Source: Halobacteriovorax sp. (GTDB lineage Bacteria > Bdellovibrionota > Bacteriovoracia > Bacteriovoracales > Bacteriovoracaceae). Taken from it: 64,000 nucleotides of DNA. Position 1 is the first letter of the stretch; each line of letters begins with the position of its first letter. Under the pieces are notes generated by a model, which did not search any database, had not been told where the DNA came from, and saw nothing but the letters and a program-made list of their open reading frames with translations. A program made the translations under genes and the position numbers. Shown one piece after another: positions 34,194 to 46,223 of this stretch. The stretch spans positions 310,001 through 374,000 of the forward strand of contig PBIO01000014.1 of the NCBI GenBank assembly GCA_002720865.1, written 5' to 3'.

Positions 34194-37100
34194 ATGACAC
34201 AGGTTTTTTCGCCTAATGAATGGTACAGAAAGAACTTCTCTACAGCACCTGTCGTACTCGATACTCCTCCTCTAATGAAACTTCAGACTAAGTCTTTCGA
34301 AGATTTCTTACAGAGGGATATCCCACCGGCAAAACGTGCAGAGATAGGACTTCAACACGTCTTTAAATCCGTATTTCCAATTCACGATTTTAATAAGACA
34401 GTTTCTCTCGAGTTCGTGAGCTATGCTCTCGAAGAGCCGAAGTATCCTATAAAGGAATGTCGTCAAAGAGGTCTTTCTTATGAAGCCCCTTTGAAAGTTG
34501 TTGTTCGTCTAGTTTTCTATGAAGTAAATGTAGATAAGGATGGAGAAGAGCAAAGAACAGTTTCTTCTATTAAGGAACAAGAAGTTTATCTTGGTAATAT
34601 TCCTCTCATGTCTGATACGGGATCATTTGTTTATAATGGTACAGAGAGGGTTATCGTTTCTCAGTTACATAGATCTCCAGGGATTATCTTTGAGCATGAT
34701 AGCGGAAAGAAGCACTCAAGCGGTAAGCTTCTATATTCTTCAAGAATTATTCCTCATAGAGGTTCTTGGTTAGACTTTGAGTTTGATCATAAAAATATTC
34801 TATTCGCTAGAATTGATAGAAAAAGAAAGCTTCATGCAACTGTGGTTCTTAAAGCCATGGGATACAGTACTGAGCAAATCTTAGAGCAATTCTATAAAAA
34901 TGAAACTCTACTTATTAGTAAAGAAGGTACGTTCACTAGAAAGTTAGATGTTAGCCTTCTTTCTGGAACTAGAGCTTTTAATGATATCCTTGATAAGAAA
35001 GGTGAAGTTATCGTTAAAAAAGGGAAGAAGTTTACTAAAGCTTCGATCCGTAAACTTAACGAAGCTGGAGTTGATACAATTCCTGCTGAGCTTGAAGAAG
35101 TTATTGGAAAAGTTGTTGCTGAAGACCTTTTTGATGAAGCTACCGGTGAGGTTCTTTGTCTTGCTAACGAGGCTTTAAGTGAAGTTAAAATAGCAGAACT
35201 TGTTTCTGCCGGAATTAAGGAAGTAAAACTTCTTTATATTGATATGATCAACTACGGTGATCAAATCAGAAACACTCTTTTAATTGATAAGACTGACTCT
35301 CAAGATGATGCCTTAATCAAGATTTTCGAAAGATTAAGACCAGGTGAGCCGCCAACAGTTGAAGCTGCTGATGCTCTATTCCAAAGTCTATTTTTCGATG
35401 ACACTAGATATGACCTTTCGAAAGTTGGTCGTATGAAGATTAATTACAAATTTGGAATGGATATTCCTGTAGAAAGAACTGTTCTTACTCATGACGATAT
35501 TCTTAGAACGGCTCAATACTTAGTAGAACTAAGTAACGGAAAAGGTAAGGTTGATGATATTGATCACCTTGGTAACCGTAGAGTTCGTGCAGTTGGTGAA
35601 CTTCTTGAGAACCAATTTAGAGTTGGTCTAGTAAGAATGGAAAGAGCTGTTCGTGAAAGAATGGCTATTCAAGAAATTGAAACAATGATGCCTTACGATC
35701 TGGTAAATCAAAAACCAGTTTCTGCGGCTATTAAAGAGTTTTTTGGTTCATCACAACTTTCACAGTTTATGGATCAAACGAACCCATTATCTGAAGTAAC
35801 TCACAAAAGAAGACTTTCAGCCCTAGGGCCAGGTGGTCTTACTCGTGAGCGTGCTGGATTTGAGGTTCGTGACGTTCACTCAACACACTACGGACGTATG
35901 TGTCCGGTTGAGACTCCTGAAGGACCGAATATTGGTCTAATTACTTCACTTGCCACATTTGCAAGAGTTTCTGACTACGGATTTATTGAAACTCCTTACC
36001 AGACTGTTGAAAATGAAAAGATCAGTGCTCCTAAGTACTACACAGCATTTGAAGAAGAAGGGAAAGTTATTGCTCAGATCGATATTAATCATATCGAAAA
36101 TGGAAAAATAACTGGTGACCATATTCCAGCTCGTGACAACGGTGACTTCCGTCTCGTTGATAAAGAAGACGTTGAACTTATGGACGTTTCACCATCGCAG
36201 ATGATCTCGATGGCAACATCATTGATTCCTTTCTTGGAGCATGATGATGCTAACCGTGCATTGATGGGATCGAACATGATGAGACAGGCCGTGCCTGTTG
36301 TTAAGACTGATGCTCCAATCGTTGGTACTGGTGTTGAAAAAATTATCGCTAGAGATTCTGGTGCAATTCTTTTCGCAAAAGAATCAGGGAGAGTTATCTT
36401 TGTTGATTCAAATAGAATCGTTGTTCAAAGAGATAAGTTCACTGAAGGTGAATCAGGTGTTGATATCTACAAACTTATCAAATACCAAAGAACTAACCAG
36501 AATACCTGTAATAACCAAAAAGCCCTCGTTAAAGAAGGTGACACGGTTCTTAAAGGACAGGTTATCGCTGATGGTCCTGGTACTCAGTACGGGGATTTAG
36601 CCTTAGGTCAAAACGTTCTTGTGGCATTCATGCCATGGGGTGGTTACAACTATGAAGATTCAATTCTTATTAGTGAAAACCTTCTGGCAAAAGACGTTTT
36701 TACTTCAGTTCATATTGAAGCCTTTGAAGTAGAAGCTCGTGATACAAAACTTGGTAAAGAAGAAATCACTAGAGATATTCCAAACGTAAGTGAAGAAGCT
36801 CTAAGTGACCTTGATGAAGCTGGTATTGTTCGTGTAGGTGCGATCATTAAGCCAGGGGATATCCTAGTAGGTAAAATTACTCCAAAAGGTGAAACTCAGC
36901 TTTCTCCTGAAGAGAAACTTCTTAAAGCTATCTTTGGTGATAAAGCTGGAGATGTTAAGGATACTTCATTAAGAGTTCCTTCTTCTGTTCGTGGTACTGT
37001 TATTGACGCTAAAGTTTATACTCGTGAGGGTGTTGAGCTTGATAGTAGATCAAAAGAAATCATTGATTATGAAACAACTCTAATAAGAAGAGATGAGAGA

Positions 37101-38318
37101 ATCGAAATTAAAGCGATTCAAACATCAGCCATCCAAAAAATCTCAAAGATTTTAAAGGGTGCTTCTACAACAGATAGTCTTGTTTCTGAAGATGGTTCAA
37201 CAGAACTTCTTCCAAAAGGTTCAGAAATCAAAGCAGATACACTTTCTGGAATTCCATTCGAGCTAATCGGATATCTTCCATTAGAAGCATCGCTTGAAGA
37301 AAAAGTTTCTGAATACTTTGCGGATGTTAGAAACAGAATCAATAGAGTTCGTACTAAAGCAAACGAAGAAATTGCAAAACTTAACCGTGGAGATGAACTT
37401 CTTCCAGGTGTTATCAAGAAAGTGACTGTTTATGTTGCTATTAAGCGTAAGCTTCAGCCAGGTGATAAAATGGCCGGGCGTCACGGTAACAAAGGTGTGA
37501 TTTCTAACGTTCTTCCTCAAGAAGATATGCCATTCCTAGCTGACGGTCAGCCGGTTGAGATTGTTCTTAACCCCCTTGGTGTTCCTTCTCGTATGAATAT
37601 TGGTCAGCTTTTAGAGCTTCACCTTGGTTGGGCCGGACGTGGTCTAGGTGAAAAGATCAAAGTAATGCTAGAGGAAAGAGCAAAAGCAGATGAAATGAGA
37701 GATTTCATCTATAAAATTTATGAAACTGAAGACGTTAAAAAGTGGCTAGCTAAAGCATCTGATAAAAAAGTTATGGAAGTTGCAAAACAACTTTCTACAG
37801 GTGTTAGGTTCTCTACTCCGGTTTTCGACGGCGCTACTGAGAAAGACATTCATAGAATGTTTGACCTAGCTGAGCTTGAACAAAATGGTAAAACGACTTT
37901 ATTTGATGGTCTTACTGGTGACGCTTTCTCGGAAGATGTAACCGTTGGTGCCATGTACATGCTAAAACTGCATCACCTTGTTGATGAAAAACTTCACGCT
38001 CGTTCTACAGGACCTTACTCACTTGTTACTCAGCAGCCATTAGGCGGTAAAGCTCAGTTTGGTGGTCAGAGACTTGGAGAAATGGAAGTTTGGGCCCTTG
38101 AAGCCTACGGTGCTGCTTATACACTTCAAGAATTCCTCACTGTTAAGTCGGATGACGTTATTGGACGTACAAGAATGTATGAATCAATTGTTAAAGGTGA
38201 GCAAGTACTTGAACCTGGTCTTCCAGAGTCTTTCAACGTTCTTATCAGAGAGCTTCAAGCCCTTTGTTTGGATGTGAAACTTGAGGAAAGTACTGAGGAA
38301 GAAACGACGTTTAGCTAA
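34194..38318 (+). CDS. rpoB: RNA polymerase beta subunit
   Basis: 1374 residues, close to E. coli (1342). The rifampicin-binding region is unmodified in its key residues ([20 protein letters not shown], then [10 protein letters not shown]), so a drug-sensitive site is expected. Late motifs [20 protein letters not shown] and the C-terminal [20 protein letters not shown] are intact. It forms half of the catalytic cleft with RpoC. GAAGGAG precedes the start. rpoC follows after 39 bp. Confidence 0.99.
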   Translation: MTQVFSPNEWYRKNFSTAPVVLDTPPLMKLQTKSFEDFLQRDIPPAKRAEIGLQHVFKSVFPIHDFNKTVSLEFVSYALEEPKYPIKECRQRGLSYEAPLKVVVRLVFYEVNVDKDGEEQRTVSSIKEQEVYLGNIPLMSDTGSFVYNGTERVIVSQLHRSPGIIFEHDSGKKHSSGKLLYSSRIIPHRGSWLDFEFDHKNILFARIDRKRKLHATVVLKAMGYSTEQILEQFYKNETLLISKEGTFTRKLDVSLLSGTRAFNDILDKKGEVIVKKGKKFTKASIRKLNEAGVDTIPAELEEVIGKVVAEDLFDEATGEVLCLANEALSEVKIAELVSAGIKEVKLLYIDMINYGDQIRNTLLIDKTDSQDDALIKIFERLRPGEPPTVEAADALFQSLFFDDTRYDLSKVGRMKINYKFGMDIPVERTVLTHDDILRTAQYLVELSNGKGKVDDIDHLGNRRVRAVGELLENQFRVGLVRMERAVRERMAIQEIETMMPYDLVNQKPVSAAIKEFFGSSQLSQFMDQTNPLSEVTHKRRLSALGPGGLTRERAGFEVRDVHSTHYGRMCPVETPEGPNIGLITSLATFARVSDYGFIETPYQTVENEKISAPKYYTAFEEEGKVIAQIDINHIENGKITGDHIPARDNGDFRLVDKEDVELMDVSPSQMISMATSLIPFLEHDDANRALMGSNMMRQAVPVVKTDAPIVGTGVEKIIARDSGAILFAKESGRVIFVDSNRIVVQRDKFTEGESGVDIYKLIKYQRTNQNTCNNQKALVKEGDTVLKGQVIADGPGTQYGDLALGQNVLVAFMPWGGYNYEDSILISENLLAKDVFTSVHIEAFEVEARDTKLGKEEITRDIPNVSEEALSDLDEAGIVRVGAIIKPGDILVGKITPKGETQLSPEEKLLKAIFGDKAGDVKDTSLRVPSSVRGTVIDAKVYTREGVELDSRSKEIIDYETTLIRRDERIEIKAIQTSAIQKISKILKGASTTDSLVSEDGSTELLPKGSEIKADTLSGIPFELIGYLPLEASLEEKVSEYFADVRNRINRVRTKANEEIAKLNRGDELLPGVIKKVTVYVAIKRKLQPGDKMAGRHGNKGVISNVLPQEDMPFLADGQPVEIVLNPLGVPSRMNIGQLLELHLGWAGRGLGEKIKVMLEERAKADEMRDFIYKIYETEDVKKWLAKASDKKVMEVAKQLSTGVRFSTPVFDGATEKDIHRMFDLAELEQNGKTTLFDGLTGDAFSEDVTVGAMYMLKLHHLVDEKLHARSTGPYSLVTQQPLGGKAQFGGQRLGEMEVWALEAYGAAYTLQEFLTVKSDDVIGRTRMYESIVKGEQVLEPGLPESFNVLIRELQALCLDVKLEESTEEETTFS

Positions 38319-38357
38319 ATACATTAGAGTTTTTAAAAAACCTAAAGAGGAAATAAA

Positions 38358-41300
38358 ATGAAAGACCTTTTGAACTTTTTCGACAAACCAAAAGATCCGA
38401 TTAGTGTAGAAGCCGTCTCAATTAAGATGGCTTCTCCTGATACCATTCGTGAATGGTCATTTGGTGAAGTTAAAAAGCCAGAAACAATTAACTACCGTAC
38501 TTTCAAGCCTGAAAGAGATGGTCTTTTTTGTGCCAAAATCTTTGGACCAGTAAAAGATTATGAGTGTATCTGCGGTAAGTATAAAAGAATGAAGCACAGA
38601 GGTGTAGTTTGTGAGAAGTGTGGTGTTGAAGTTACACTTTCTAAAGTACGCCGTGAAAGATGTGGTCATATCGAATTAGCAGCACCTGTTGCTCATATTT
38701 GGTTCTTAAGATCACTTCCTTCAAGAATTGGCGCTATTCTTAACCTAACACTTAAAGAACTTGAAAAAGTTCTTTATTACGAAGCGTACATTGTAACAGC
38801 TACTTCTGAAGAAAACGAAGAAGCTGGACTTGAAGTTGGAGCTGTAATTTCTGAACAACTATTTAATGACCTCAAAGAAAAGGGAATTAAGTTTGAAGCA
38901 GGAATGGGCGGTGAAACTGTTAAAGAACTTCTAAGAAAAGTTGATATCGATATCGATAATAAAGAACTTAGAAGAGCCTTAATGAATACAACGACAGAAA
39001 TTGCTCGTCAGAAATTAGTTAAGAGACTTAAAGTTGTTGAGTCACTTCTTAAGTCTGACAATAAGCCTGAGTGGTTTATGATGGAAGTTATTCCAGTTCT
39101 TCCACCGGATCTTCGTCCTCTAGTACCTCTAGAAGCAGGTAGATTTGCAACTTCTGATCTTAACGACCTTTACCGTCGTGTAATTAATAGAAACAATCGT
39201 CTTAAAAGACTAAAAGAGCTTAACGCTCCAGAAATTATTATCCGTAATGAAAAGAGAATGCTTCAAGAAGCTGTTGACGCTCTTTTTGATAACGGAAGAA
39301 GAGGAAAGGTTTTCACTGGTGCTAATAAGCGTCCACTAAGATCACTTTCCGATATGTTAAAAGGTAAGCAAGGTCGTTTTAGACAAAACTTACTTGGTAA
39401 ACGTGTTGATTATTCTGGTCGTTCGGTTATCGTTGTTGGTCCATCTCTTAGACTTCATCAATGTGGTCTTCCCAAGCTTATGGGTCTAGAGCTATTCAAG
39501 CCTTTTATTTACAACAAACTAATTGAAAAAGGTCACTGTACAACTATTAAAGTAGCTAAGCGTATGGTTGATCAGCAGAAACAAGAAGTATGGGATATCC
39601 TTGATGAAGTTGTTCAAGAGCACCCAGTGCTTCTTAACCGTGCACCTACTCTTCACCGTCTTGGTATTCAGGCGTTTGAGCCAATTCTTATTGAAGGTAA
39701 AGCTATCAATCTTCACCCACTTGTTTGTACGGCCTTTAATGCCGACTTCGACGGTGACCAGATGGCCGTTCACGTTCCATTGTCTCTTGAAGCACAAATT
39801 GAATGTCGTGTTCTTGCAATGTCGACAAACAATATTCTATCTCCAAAAGATGGTAACCCAATTATCGTTCCATCACAGGATATCGTTCTAGGTCTTTATT
39901 ACATGACTAGAATTCGTCCTTATGCACGTGGATATGGAAAAACCTTTTCTTCAAAAGAAGAAGCACAGTTTGCTTACCACTCAGGAAACCTTCACCTACA
40001 AGCACCTATTAAGGTTCGTATTGAAGGAGAGATGGTTGATACTACTGTTGGTCGTACATTCGTTTACGATGCAGTTCCTGCTTGTTTAACTTATGCAGAT
40101 ATCAATAAAGTTCTAGGGAAAAAACCTCTAGGAGCTCTGATTGACCATGCTTATAGAATCGGTACGGAAAAAGACACTGTTCTTTTAGCTGATTCACTAA
40201 TGAGACTTGGTTATTCTTACGCAACTAAAGCTGGTATCTCTATTAACGTTAACGATATGACGATTCCTGATGAGAAACCAAATATCCTTGGTGCTGCTTC
40301 AGCGGAAGTTGATAAAATTACAGAAGAATATAACGAAGGTTCTATTACAAACGGAGAGCGATACAATAAGATCGTCGATGTTTGGGCCCAGACAAATGAG
40401 AAGCTAACAAAAGTTATGCTTGAGCAAATTTCAACTGATACTTTTACAAGTGATGTAAAAGGAGAAGAAGAAATTAAGGCTCCTTCATTCAACGCACTAT
40501 TTATGATGGCTGACTCTGGAGCAAGGGGTTCTACTACTCAGATGAGACAGTTAGCTGGTATGCGTGGTCTTATGGCAAAACCTTCAGGTGAAATTATTGA
40601 AACACCAATTACGGCTAACTTCCGTGAAGGTCTAGACGTTCTTCAGTATTTCGCTTCTACCCACGGTGCCCGTAAGGGTCTAGCCGATACGGCACTTAAA
40701 ACTGCTAACTCTGGTTACTTGACTCGTCGTCTAGTTGACGTAGCTCAAGATGGTATTATTAGAAATGAAGACTGTGGTTCTCAAGACGGTATCGTTCTTA
40801 CATCAAGAATTGAAGCTGGTGAGATCGTTGAACACGTAGCTGAAAGAGCTATGGGACGTGTTACTTCAACACCAATTGTTGATCCTACAGGGGAAGAAAT
40901 TTTTCCACGTGGATATATGTTGACCGAAGATGACTACGCGATTCTAAAAGAAAAAGAAGTCGATCAAATTAAAGTTAGATCAGTTCTTACATGTCGTGAA
41001 AGACATGGGTTCTGTGCACTTTGTTTTGGTCGTGACCTCGCTCGTGGAACAATGGTTTCAGTTGGTGAAACAGTTGGAGTTATTGCAGCTCAATCAATTG
41101 GTGAACCTGGTACACAGCTTACGATGCGTACTTTCCACGTTGGTGGTACTGCAACTGCTGGTGCACAAGTTAACAAGACTGAAGTTAGAACAGCTGGTGT
41201 TATCCATTTAGAAAACGTTACTTTTGCTACTACTGCAACTGGCGATAAAATCGTAATGAATAAAGTTGGTGAGATTGTTGTTAAGACAGCTCAAGGAGCT

Positions 41301-42485
41301 GAAAAAGAACGCTATCCAACTCCTTACGGTGCAAAACTATTCGCTGTAGATGGTGATGAAGTTAAAGTTGGTGATAGAGTTGTTGAATGGGACCCGTTCT
41401 CAATTCCACTTCTTACTGAAGTTTCAGGTACAATTAAATATGAAGACCTTATCTCTGGTTCTACAGTAAATGAGCAGGTTGATGCTGTTACAGGTTTAAC
41501 TAATAGAATTGTTACAGAATCTAAGGATCCTTCACTTCAGCCTAGAATTACAATTGTTGATTCTGAAGGTAAGCCGATTGTAATTCCTGGAACAAAAAGA
41601 CACGCTAGTTATCGTCTTCAAGTTGGTGCCAATATTATGGTTACTGATGGTGCAAGTATCGAAGCCGGTTCTGCCGTTTCTAAGCTTGCTCGTGAAACAA
41701 CTAAGACAAAAGATATTACCGGTGGTCTTCCAAGAGTTGCAGAACTTTTTGAAGCTCGTAACCCGGCCAACGCTGCTCAGATTGCTGACATCGCTGGTAC
41801 GATTGAATTTGGTCCTGAGTTAAGAGGAAACAGAAAGATTCTTGTTAGACCAGAAGATGGTGGAGAGCCAGTTACTTATAGTGTTCCTAAAGGACGTTAT
41901 GTAATTGTTAATGAAGGTGATTATATCCGTGCTGGTGAGCCAATTATGGATGGTCCTTCTAACCCACATGATATTCTTAGAGTAATGGGAATTAAGGCCC
42001 TAGCTCGTTATATCGTAGATGAGATCCAAGAAGTTTATAGACTTCAAGGTGTTAAGATCGATGATAAGCATATCGAAGTTATTGTAAGTCAGATGCTTAA
42101 GAAAGTTCTCATAACTGATGCTGGTGATTCTCACTACATCGTTGGAGATTCTATTACTAAGGGTCAATGGATGGAAACTAATGAGGAGCTCGTTGCAAAC
42201 GGCGAGGCACCTGCTCAGGCCAGACCATTATTACTTGGGATTACAAAAGCTTCATTAACTACGGATTCATTTATTTCTGCGGCATCTTTCCAAGAGACAA
42301 CTAAGGTTCTTACCCAAGCTGCTCTTGAAGGAAAAAGTGATGCTCTTAGAGGTCTTAAAGAAAACGTAATTATGGGACGTCTGATTCCTGCTGGAACCGG
42401 TATTTCGAAATATCGCGACTTTGATGCAGTGTGTGAGGATGTTTTAGAGCCAGGTGCTGAAGAAGCAGCGCCATTTATGGTTTAA
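38358..42485 (+). CDS. rpoC: RNA polymerase beta' subunit
   Basis: 1375 residues (E. coli 1407). The N-terminal zinc ribbon shows its four Cys ([20 protein letters not shown]). The catalytic Mg-binding triad is in NADFDGDQM near residue 460. The second zinc site includes [19 protein letters not shown]. The rudder, bridge helix and trigger-loop regions read through normally. Together with RpoB and RpoA it makes core polymerase. A hairpin with a T-run follows the stop. Confidence 0.99.
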   Translation: MKDLLNFFDKPKDPISVEAVSIKMASPDTIREWSFGEVKKPETINYRTFKPERDGLFCAKIFGPVKDYECICGKYKRMKHRGVVCEKCGVEVTLSKVRRERCGHIELAAPVAHIWFLRSLPSRIGAILNLTLKELEKVLYYEAYIVTATSEENEEAGLEVGAVISEQLFNDLKEKGIKFEAGMGGETVKELLRKVDIDIDNKELRRALMNTTTEIARQKLVKRLKVVESLLKSDNKPEWFMMEVIPVLPPDLRPLVPLEAGRFATSDLNDLYRRVINRNNRLKRLKELNAPEIIIRNEKRMLQEAVDALFDNGRRGKVFTGANKRPLRSLSDMLKGKQGRFRQNLLGKRVDYSGRSVIVVGPSLRLHQCGLPKLMGLELFKPFIYNKLIEKGHCTTIKVAKRMVDQQKQEVWDILDEVVQEHPVLLNRAPTLHRLGIQAFEPILIEGKAINLHPLVCTAFNADFDGDQMAVHVPLSLEAQIECRVLAMSTNNILSPKDGNPIIVPSQDIVLGLYYMTRIRPYARGYGKTFSSKEEAQFAYHSGNLHLQAPIKVRIEGEMVDTTVGRTFVYDAVPACLTYADINKVLGKKPLGALIDHAYRIGTEKDTVLLADSLMRLGYSYATKAGISINVNDMTIPDEKPNILGAASAEVDKITEEYNEGSITNGERYNKIVDVWAQTNEKLTKVMLEQISTDTFTSDVKGEEEIKAPSFNALFMMADSGARGSTTQMRQLAGMRGLMAKPSGEIIETPITANFREGLDVLQYFASTHGARKGLADTALKTANSGYLTRRLVDVAQDGIIRNEDCGSQDGIVLTSRIEAGEIVEHVAERAMGRVTSTPIVDPTGEEIFPRGYMLTEDDYAILKEKEVDQIKVRSVLTCRERHGFCALCFGRDLARGTMVSVGETVGVIAAQSIGEPGTQLTMRTFHVGGTATAGAQVNKTEVRTAGVIHLENVTFATTATGDKIVMNKVGEIVVKTAQGAEKERYPTPYGAKLFAVDGDEVKVGDRVVEWDPFSIPLLTEVSGTIKYEDLISGSTVNEQVDAVTGLTNRIVTESKDPSLQPRITIVDSEGKPIVIPGTKRHASYRLQVGANIMVTDGASIEAGSAVSKLARETTKTKDITGGLPRVAELFEARNPANAAQIADIAGTIEFGPELRGNRKILVRPEDGGEPVTYSVPKGRYVIVNEGDYIRAGEPIMDGPSNPHDILRVMGIKALARYIVDEIQEVYRLQGVKIDDKHIEVIVSQMLKKVLITDAGDSHYIVGDSITKGQWMETNEELVANGEAPAQARPLLLGITKASLTTDSFISAASFQETTKVLTQAALEGKSDALRGLKENVIMGRLIPAGTGISKYRDFDAVCEDVLEPGAEEAAPFMV

Positions 42486-42503
42486 AGAGGTAAATATACT
42501 TGT

Positions 42504-42543
42504 ACTAGCTAGTTTGCGGTGTTACATAGACTAGCTAGTTTTT
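42504..42543 (+). terminator. Hairpin terminator/attenuator between rpoC and rpsL
   Basis: ACTAGCTAGT occurs at 42504-42513 and again at 42530-42539. The decamer is its own reverse complement, so the two copies pair as a 10-bp stem, followed by a T-run. It separates rpoBC from the str operon. Pairing within one copy is also possible. Confidence 0.7.
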
Positions 42544-42580
42544 AAATGTTGAGCTAAATGTTGATTAAAGGGAGCTGAGA

Positions 42581-42955
42581 ATGCCAACGATTAACCAGTT
42601 AATCCGTAAAGGTAGAACTGACAAATTTTCAAAAACTAAATCACCTGCTTTGAAGGCCTGTCCTCAAAGACGTGGTGTATGTACTAGAGTTTACACAACG
42701 ACTCCAAAGAAACCTAACTCTGCTATGAGAAAGGTTTGTAGAGTTAAGCTAACCAGTGGTTTTGAAGTAACTTCATACATTGGTGGTGAAGGTCACAACC
42801 TTCAAGAGCATAGTATTGTTCTTATTAGAGGTGGTAGAGTAAAAGATCTTCCTGGTGTTCGTTACCATACTATCCGTGGAGCACTTGATGCGACTGGTGT
42901 AGATAAGCGTGGTCAACGTCGTTCTAAGTACGGTTGTAAAAAACCTAAGAAGTAA
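42581..42955 (+). CDS. rpsL: 30S ribosomal protein S12
   Basis: 124 residues (E. coli 124). The decoding-site loops [12 protein letters not shown] and [13 protein letters not shown] have the usual Lys at both positions that mutate in streptomycin resistance, so a sensitive allele is expected. CGKKPKK-type basic end present as CKKPKK. AGGGAG precedes the start. Confidence 0.99.
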   Translation: MPTINQLIRKGRTDKFSKTKSPALKACPQRRGVCTRVYTTTPKKPNSAMRKVCRVKLTSGFEVTSYIGGEGHNLQEHSIVLIRGGRVKDLPGVRYHTIRGALDATGVDKRGQRRSKYGCKKPKK

Positions 42956-42975
42956 TTAACTAACTAATTAAACTG

Positions 42976-42997
42976 CCACCATTCCTGTGAATGGTGG
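42976..42997 (+). promoter_or_regulatory. Hairpin between rpsL and rpsG, candidate S7 site
   Basis: Perfect 9-bp stem CCACCATTC (42976-42984) / GAATGGTGG (42989-42997) with a CTGT loop and no T-run. In E. coli S7 binds the rpsL-rpsG spacer to regulate the str operon. This hairpin is in the equivalent place but has not been matched to the S7 16S rRNA site. Confidence 0.5.
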
Positions 42998-43048
42998 ACT
43001 TGGTTTAATAAGAGTAATCCTATTTATATAGGGTGAAGAGAGGAAAGT

Positions 43049-43519
43049 ATGAGTAGAAAGCATAGAGCAGTCCCAAGACAGGTTCTTCCTGATCCAAGAT
43101 TCCAAGACATCGTAGTTACAAAATGTGTTAACTCACTAATGCTAGGTGGAAAAAAATCTGTTGCTGAAAAAATCTTTTACGGTGCAATGGATTTAGTAGA
43201 GAAGAAAACAGGTGATGAGCCTCTTAAAGTTTTTAAGAAAGCTCTTTCAAATATTAAACCAGCGGTTGAGGTTAAGTCTCGTCGTATTGGTGGTGCCACT
43301 TACCAAATTCCAGTTGAAGTACGTCCAGCACGTCGTCAGTCATTGGCGCTACGTTGGTTACGTGAGTACTCAAAAGGAAGAAACGGTAAAACTATGGTTG
43401 AGCGTTTAGCTGATGAGATCATCGATGCTGCTGAAAACCGTGGTGGAGCTGTTAAGAAACGTGAAGACGTTTACAAAATGGCTGAAGCTAACAAAGCTTT
43501 TGCTCACTTGAAGTGGTGA
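43049..43519 (+). CDS. rpsG: 30S ribosomal protein S7
   Basis: 156 residues, normal length. The core reads [20 protein letters not shown], with [20 protein letters not shown] and [17 protein letters not shown]. It nucleates assembly of the 30S head by binding the 16S 3' major domain and contacts E-site tRNA. AGGAAAG precedes the start. A strong terminator follows the stop, which is not usual inside a str operon. Confidence 0.99.
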   Translation: MSRKHRAVPRQVLPDPRFQDIVVTKCVNSLMLGGKKSVAEKIFYGAMDLVEKKTGDEPLKVFKKALSNIKPAVEVKSRRIGGATYQIPVEVRPARRQSLALRWLREYSKGRNGKTMVERLADEIIDAAENRGGAVKKREDVYKMAEANKAFAHLKW

Positions 43520-43548
43520 TTTAAAAAAAAATAAAGTTTAATTATGAG

Positions 43549-43586
43549 AAGGCCCTCTCGTTTCACGACGACAGGGCCTTTTTTTT
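43549..43586 (+). terminator. Terminator between rpsG and fusA
   Basis: Perfect stem AAGGCCCT (43549-43556) / AGGGCCTT (43573-43580) with further inner pairing TCG/CGA, followed by eight T. It ends only 17 bases before the fusA ATG, so fusA must be expressed by read-through or from a promoter embedded here. Confidence 0.92.
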
Positions 43587-43602
43587 ATCCTAAAATACAT
43601 AT

Positions 43603-45681
43603 ATGGCTAAAATAGAGAACATTAGAAATATTGGGATTATGGCCCATATTGATGCAGGAAAGACGACTACTACTGAGCGTATTCTCTTCTATACGGGTAA
43701 AAGCCATAAAATTGGAGAAGTTCATGATGGCGCTGCCACTATGGACTGGATGGAGCAAGAGCAGGAAAGAGGGATTACTATCACTTCTGCCGCTACCACT
43801 TGTGACTGGAAAAAAACCAATATCAATATTATCGATACTCCAGGGCATGTTGATTTCACGATAGAAGTAGAAAGATCTTTAAGAGTTTTAGATGGGGCCG
43901 TTGGTGTTTTTGATGCTGTCTCAGGCGTTGAGCCTCAGTCAGAAACAGTTTGGGGGCAGGCTGATAAATACAATGTCCCAAGGATCGCCTTTGTTAATAA
44001 AATGGACCGAATGGGATCTGATTTTGAAAACTGTGTAACAGAGATTCGTGAAAAACTAGATAAGACGGCAGCTGCTATTCAGCTTCCCATTGGATCTGAA
44101 GATGAATTTTCTGGAATTATAGATCTTCTAAAAATGAAGGCCATAAGATTTTCTGAAGGTGACTTAGGAGCAACAGTTACCGAAGAAGAGATTCCGGCAG
44201 ATCTAATGGATCAAGCAACCTCATCAAGAGAAGAATTGATCGAGTCACTTGCTGATTATGATGATGATTTTGCAGAAAAATATTTAGGTGGCGAAGAAAT
44301 TACTATCGATGAAATTAAAAAAGTTATGAGAGCTGCTGTTATAGAACATAATTTTATTCCAGTTCTTTGCGGTTCTGCATTCAAAAATAAAGGTGTTCAA
44401 ACTCTTCTTGATGCTGTCGTAGATTATTTACCTAATCCAGTTGAGAGAGGTGAAATCAAAGGAGTAAGTGCAAAGGATCCTGATAAGGTAGAGGTGAGGA
44501 AGCCTGATGAGTCTGATGTCTTTAGTGGGTTAGCCTTTAAAATTGCCACGGACCCATTTGTTGGAAGCTTAACTTTTGTAAGAATATATTCTGGAACCAT
44601 GAAAATGGGGCAGAGTATTTTTAATCCACATAAAAAGAAAAAAGAAAGAGTTAACAAAATTCTTCAAATGCATGCAGATAAAAGAACTGAGCTTCAAGAA
44701 GCTAAGGCCGGGGATATTGTTGCCATTTCCGGATTAAAATTTACAACAACAGGTGAGACACTTTGTACTGATCATAAACCTATCGTTTATGATCTAATGG
44801 AGTTTCCAGAGACTGTGATTTCTGTTGCAATCGAACCAAAAACAACTGCTGATGAAAAAAAACTAATGACGTCACTAGAGCAGTTAAAAATAGAAGATCC
44901 ATCTTTTACCTATAGAAATAATAAAGAAACAGGACAGCTTTTAATTTTCGGAATGGGAGAGTTACACCTAGAGATTATTGCTGATCGATTACAGCGAGAG
45001 TTTAAGGTTGGTGTTCGAGTTGGTTCTCCACAAGTTTCTTATAGAGAAAGTATTCTTAAAGAGTCTAAAGCGGAGTCAACTTTTAATAAAGAACAGGCCG
45101 GCAAAGTTCAGTTTGGTCATTGTGAAATTAAGGTTGAACCTTTTGATGAACAAGGTGGTGTTCATTTTGAAACTGAGTTAACCAAAAAAGATCTTCCTCA
45201 AGAGTTTTTAGATTCAATTGAAAAAAGTATTCACGATACAGCTCCTGGTGGAGCTCTCGCGGGTTATCCTTTTATTAATATTAAAGCCACATTAGTAAGA
45301 GCAGAATATAGAGAAGAAGATTCAAGTGAAGTGGCTTATTCAATTGCAGCTTCACAGGCCTTTCGTGATGCTTGCCAAAAGGCCGGAGTTAAACTTTTAG
45401 AACCAGTAATGGCACTAGAAGTAATCAGCCCTTCAGAATATACCGGGGATGTTATTTCAGACATAAATATGAAGCGTGGAAAAATTCTAAATATGGGAGC
45501 CAAGCAAAATAAAGAGCAAATTGAGGCTGAGGTCCCACTTTCTGAGATGTTTGGTTATAGTACAGATTTAAGGTCCAAATCCCAGGGCCGAGCCAGCTTT
45601 ACTATGAATTTTGATAAATATGTTGATATTCCTAACGCGTTAGCCAAGGAATTGATGGAAAAACGCGGAATTTATATCTAA
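43603..45681 (+). CDS. fusA: Elongation factor G (divergent copy)
   Basis: A 692-residue translocase GTPase. G1 [16 protein letters not shown]3 [20 protein letters not shown] and G4 [10 protein letters not shown] are intact. It differs from typical EF-G in domain IV, where the usual GGRGQYGH region reads AGKVQFGH. Of about 28 Arg codons roughly 16 are AGA and only 4 CGT, the reverse of tuf, so expression is probably lower. No Shine-Dalgarno is visible before the ATG, and a terminator lies just upstream. It sits in the fusA slot of the str operon but may be a secondary EF-G. Confidence 0.9.
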   Translation: MAKIENIRNIGIMAHIDAGKTTTTERILFYTGKSHKIGEVHDGAATMDWMEQEQERGITITSAATTCDWKKTNINIIDTPGHVDFTIEVERSLRVLDGAVGVFDAVSGVEPQSETVWGQADKYNVPRIAFVNKMDRMGSDFENCVTEIREKLDKTAAAIQLPIGSEDEFSGIIDLLKMKAIRFSEGDLGATVTEEEIPADLMDQATSSREELIESLADYDDDFAEKYLGGEEITIDEIKKVMRAAVIEHNFIPVLCGSAFKNKGVQTLLDAVVDYLPNPVERGEIKGVSAKDPDKVEVRKPDESDVFSGLAFKIATDPFVGSLTFVRIYSGTMKMGQSIFNPHKKKKERVNKILQMHADKRTELQEAKAGDIVAISGLKFTTTGETLCTDHKPIVYDLMEFPETVISVAIEPKTTADEKKLMTSLEQLKIEDPSFTYRNNKETGQLLIFGMGELHLEIIADRLQREFKVGVRVGSPQVSYRESILKESKAESTFNKEQAGKVQFGHCEIKVEPFDEQGGVHFETELTKKDLPQEFLDSIEKSIHDTAPGGALAGYPFINIKATLVRAEYREEDSSEVAYSIAASQAFRDACQKAGVKLLEPVMALEVISPSEYTGDVISDINMKRGKILNMGAKQNKEQIEAEVPLSEMFGYSTDLRSKSQGRASFTMNFDKYVDIPNALAKELMEKRGIYI

Positions 45682-45770
45682 TTTGTTTGGCCATGCGCTC
45701 TGCGTTGGCCGTAATGCAAAATAAAAGCAAAAATACCTTACATTTTTTGACAAAATCTGAAATCAGCATG

Positions 45771-45799
45771 TTGACAAAGGGCCCTATAAAACTTAAAAA
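45771..45799 (+). promoter_or_regulatory. Predicted promoter of the S10 operon
   Basis: Consensus TTGACA at 45771-45776, with TTAAAA/TAAAAA about 16-17 bp downstream (45793-45799). A second exact TTGACA lies 24 bp earlier (45747-45752) without a well-placed -10. It starts the long rpsJ to rplQ block independently of the str genes. Confidence 0.55.
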
Positions 45800-45834
45800 C
45801 CATATTCAATCAAATACTAGAGGGTTAGTAAGGC

Positions 45835-46143
45835 ATGAAAGCGTCGAGACTGAGAATTAAACTAAGAGCGTACGATCACAAATTATTGGATAATTCAGTT
45901 AATGAAATTGTTCAAACAGCGAAAGAAACTGGAGCCCGCGTTGCTGGTCCAATTCCTCTTCCAACTGAGATCAATAAGTTCACAGTTCTAAGATCACCTC
46001 ACAAAGATAAGAAAGCGCGCGAGCAGTTTGAAATGAGAACCCACAAAAGATTGATTGATATTGTTGACCCAACTCAACAAACCGTTGATAGCCTAATGAA
46101 ATTAGACCTATCTTCAGGTGTTGATGTAGAGATCAAGTACTAG
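45835..46143 (+). CDS. rpsJ: 30S ribosomal protein S10
   Basis: 102 residues (E. coli 103). [20 protein letters not shown] and [20 protein letters not shown] are characteristic. Besides its 30S role it pairs with NusB and NusG in antitermination. It is the first gene of the S10 operon, here directly after fusA with no tuf in between. Confidence 0.98.
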   Translation: MKASRLRIKLRAYDHKLLDNSVNEIVQTAKETGARVAGPIPLPTEINKFTVLRSPHKDKKAREQFEMRTHKRLIDIVDPTQQTVDSLMKLDLSSGVDVEIKY

Positions 46144-46223
46144 GCTTAGATCTTTTAACGAAGATTTAAATTTAATAACCGCGAACGCATCCCAGATAGG
46201 CTGGGTGATGCTGTGGAGGATGA

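Noticed and set aside
37118-37520. Minus-strand frames inside rpoB
   Set aside because: They are shadows of a highly biased coding sequence, with no ribosome-binding sites and no conservation of their own.
45689-45710. GGCCA/TGGCC hairpin after fusA
   Set aside because: A short stem with a 12-base loop and no T-run, so I do not call a terminator.
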